A stretch of 64,000 nucleotides of DNA from Limnobaculum parvum. GTDB lineage: Bacteria; Pseudomonadota; Gammaproteobacteria; Enterobacterales; Enterobacteriaceae. Below are positions 62,297 to 64,000 of this stretch, piece by piece (position 1 is the first letter of the stretch; the number at the start of each line of letters is the position of its first letter). The notes under the pieces were generated by a model. That model saw only the letters and a list, made by a program, of their open reading frames with translations, made no database searches and was not told the DNA's origin. The position numbers and the translations under genes are program-made. The stretch is from NCBI RefSeq assembly GCF_003096015.2, contig NZ_CP029185.2:977001-1041000 (forward strand), given 5' to 3'.

Positions 62297-63334
62297 ATGG
62301 TTCATTCATTACAAAAAATAGTAGGTGTCTCGCTGGTTGTGCTGTTGGCGGCTTGTTCTAACGATCAGACGTATAAGCATCAGGTCAGTGGCGATGAAGA
62401 CTATTTAAAAGCCCCTGCGTTAAAGGAATTACGCGCGCCGGCAGGAATGATATTACCTGTCCAGAATGGTCAGTATGCGGTAAGTAACCGTGCCGTCTCA
62501 ACGGGTAATGTTGGTTTAGCGCTGGATATTCGTCCGCCATCTCAGCCGCTGGCTCTGATGACGGGATCGCGAGTACAGTACAGTGCAAACACCGCGACGC
62601 TTTCATTAGAAAACAGCGGCAAGAATCAAGCGCTTTGGCCTCAGGTTATTGCGGTGCTTGAGCAGAAAGGTTACCGAATTGCCGATCGTCAGGACGCCAA
62701 TCAAACCCTGACAACTGACTGGGTTAACTGGCAACGTAGCGATGAAAACACCGCTCACAGCGCCCGCTATCAAATCACGGCTCAGCCTCAGGGCTACCAG
62801 AACCAGCTATCAGTAAAAGTATTAGAACTGAAAGCGGGCGACAAGAGCGTGTCTGATGCGGCGTCTATGCAGCGCTATAGCATCAGTATGCTGAATGCCA
62901 TTACTGAAGGGTTAGATAAAACTCAAAGCAACCTGATTTCTCAGCAGGCTGGAAAAGCGGGTGGCAGCATTGTTCTGCAAGCCGCTCATGATGATACAGG
63001 CCTGCCAGTAGTGATCGTTCGCGAGGCTTATGCCAACGTTTGGGAGCGCCTGCCAGCGGTGCTGGAAAGTGTGGGGATGAAGATCAACGATCGTAATAAG
63101 CAACTGGGCTTAATTACGGTGACCTTCAAATCATCAAACAGCAACTGGGCCGCATTAAGCGTGCCAAATCCAGATTTGAAAAACGGTGATTACAAAATTC
63201 AGGTGGGCGATTTAGATAACCGCAGCAGCCTGCAATTTAGCACCGATAAAGGCCAGGTGTTAAAAGAGTCAGACAACAATGCACTGGTTACAATTCTGCA
63301 ATCCGCGTTTAACCATAGCTCGATAGCTGAATAA
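62297..63334 (+). CDS. bamC: outer membrane protein assembly factor BamC
   Basis: Lipoprotein of the Bam complex, 345 residues. Signal peptide with lipobox LAAC (Cys20), a flexible N-terminal stretch that contacts BamD (YKHQVSGDEDYLKAPALKELRAPAGMILP), and two helix-grip domains (about 100-215, 225-345; ANVWERLPAVLESVGMKINDRNKQLGLITV). Followed by a strong terminator and purC, the E. coli order. Confidence 0.96.
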   Translation: MVHSLQKIVGVSLVVLLAACSNDQTYKHQVSGDEDYLKAPALKELRAPAGMILPVQNGQYAVSNRAVSTGNVGLALDIRPPSQPLALMTGSRVQYSANTATLSLENSGKNQALWPQVIAVLEQKGYRIADRQDANQTLTTDWVNWQRSDENTAHSARYQITAQPQGYQNQLSVKVLELKAGDKSVSDAASMQRYSISMLNAITEGLDKTQSNLISQQAGKAGGSIVLQAAHDDTGLPVVIVREAYANVWERLPAVLESVGMKINDRNKQLGLITVTFKSSNSNWAALSVPNPDLKNGDYKIQVGDLDNRSSLQFSTDKGQVLKESDNNALVTILQSAFNHSSIAE

Positions 63335-63336
63335 TG

Positions 63337-63364
63337 AAAAAAGGGGCTAAATGCCCCTTTTTTA
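63337..63364 (+). terminator. rho-independent terminator after bamC
   Basis: Stem AAAAAAGGGGC / GCCCCTTTTTT with loop TAAAT and a T run, directly after the bamC stop. Confidence 0.92.
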
Positions 63365-63416
63365 TTCTACATCTCATCATAACCATCACATTTGAAATCA
63401 ACGGAGAAAACTGAAG

Positions 63417-64000
63417 ATGCAAAAGGTAGCCGAACTTTATCGTGGTAAGGCAAAAACCGTTTATACAACAGAGGATCCGGACCTGCTAGTTCTGGAATTT
63501 CGTAATGACACTTCAGCCCTAGACGGTGAACGTATTGAACAGTTCGATCGTAAAGGAATGGTCAATAATAAATTTAACCATTTCATTATGAGCAAATTGG
63601 AAGAGGCGGGAATTCCGACTCAGATGGTGCGCCTCCTTTCTGATACTGAAGTTCTGGTTAAAAAACTGGACATGGTGCCGGTTGAATGTGTTATTCGCAA
63701 CCGTGCGGCAGGATCACTGGTGCGTCGTTTAGGCGTAAAAGAAGGAATGGAATTAAACCCACCGTTGTTCGATCTGTTTTTGAAAAATGATGCTATGCAC
63801 GACCCAATGATCAATGAATCTTATTGCACTACGTTTGGTTGGGTGAATGAGTCTAATCTGGCACGGATGAAAGAACTGACCTATAAAGCTAACGACGTGC
63901 TAAAAAAACTGTTTGATGATGCCGGTCTGATTCTGGTGGACTTTAAATTGGAGTTTGGTCTGTTTAAAGGTGAGGTTGTACTGGGTGACGAGTTCTCCCC
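63417..64000 (+). CDS. purC: phosphoribosylaminoimidazole-succinocarboxamide synthase (3' end outside window)
   Basis: SAICAR synthetase of purine synthesis; adds aspartate to CAIR with ATP. The first 194 codons are present (E. coli PurC is 237 aa): MQKVAELYRGKAKTVYTTEDPD, LVLEFRNDTSALDG, QFDRKGMVNNKFNHFIM, VPVECVIRNRAAGSLVRRLG, LNPPLFDLFLKNDAMHDPMINESY and ILVDFKLEFGLFKGEVVLGDEFS. GGAGA lies about 10 bases upstream of the ATG. The gene runs off the right edge. No PurR box was recognised in the short spacer. Confidence 0.97.
   Translation, partial: MQKVAELYRGKAKTVYTTEDPDLLVLEFRNDTSALDGERIEQFDRKGMVNNKFNHFIMSKLEEAGIPTQMVRLLSDTEVLVKKLDMVPVECVIRNRAAGSLVRRLGVKEGMELNPPLFDLFLKNDAMHDPMINESYCTTFGWVNESNLARMKELTYKANDVLKKLFDDAGLILVDFKLEFGLFKGEVVLGDEFS

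Noticed and set aside
63510..63530. SALDG in PurC instead of SAGDG as a possible defect
   Set aside because: This position varies among bacterial PurC proteins (for example SAFDG), so it does not suggest loss of function.
1..64000. tRNA, rRNA, insertion sequences, prophage, replication origin
   Set aside because: Looked for by eye on both strands; no cloverleaf-type sequence, transposase, integrase or origin-type repeat cluster was recognised. A tRNA or covariance scan would settle the RNA part.

Overview
The window reads as chromosomal DNA of a gammaproteobacterium of the order Enterobacterales. Nearly every housekeeping protein aligns end to end with its Escherichia coli counterpart from memory (TyrA 373 aa, PurM 345 aa, Hda 233 aa, DksA 151 aa), and several gene blocks keep E. 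coli order and orientation. The block combination and the moderate AT content suggest a lineage outside Escherichia/Salmonella, possibly Budviciaceae (Pragia, Budvicia, Limnobaculum); that assignment is a guess. No phage, insertion sequence, CRISPR array, rRNA or tRNA was seen.

Layout. 1-3.8 kb: AT-rich accessory start with a frameshifted ankyrin-repeat gene, a PspE-type rhodanese, two small envelope proteins and a LytTR regulator of BtsR type. 4.0-6.6 kb: aroF and tyrA under TyrR-like boxes, separated by a terminator-like hairpin and a copy of a dispersed repeat. 6.6-27.8 kb: a block corresponding to the speD-mrcB region of E. coli (speD, speE, yacC, an inserted TetR/UPF0261/TIM-barrel cassette, hpt, can, yadGH, a DUF1287 pseudogene, yadE, folK, pcnB, gluQ, dksA, sfsA, hrpB, mrcB). 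28.0-29.8 kb: pheA with the pheL leader peptide and attenuator, then raiA. 30.5-47.6 kb: a giant repetitive adhesin of about 4,070 residues with about 36 Ig-like repeats, followed by its own type I secretion system (TolC-like protein, ABC transporter, HlyD-type adaptor). 47.6-50.6 kb: TPP riboswitch, thiM, thiD, a third repeat copy, and epd on its own. 50.9-64 kb: purMN, upp, uraA, hda, yfgD, bepA, perM, bcp, gcvR, dapA, bamC and the start of purC, in E. coli order but without the hyf genes.

How the genes work together. aroF, tyrA and pheA feed tyrosine and phenylalanine synthesis, with TyrR-type and attenuation control both visible. speE/speD make spermidine. purM, purN, purC, hpt, upp and uraA cover purine synthesis and base salvage, with a PurR-type operator and a T-tract start at upp like that of E. 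coli. bepA and bamC serve outer-membrane assembly. The adhesin cluster probably builds surface attachment and biofilm.

Most notable observations: a previously unnamed (to me) dispersed structured repeat present three times; non-canonical start codons ATT for pcnB and CTG for hda, both with good ribosome binding sites; a two-gene UPF0261/TIM-barrel operon that mirrors the two domains of the plant antiviral protein Tm-1; and a block of about 21 kb sitting between the convergent tyrA and pheA genes, which are neighbours in E. coli.
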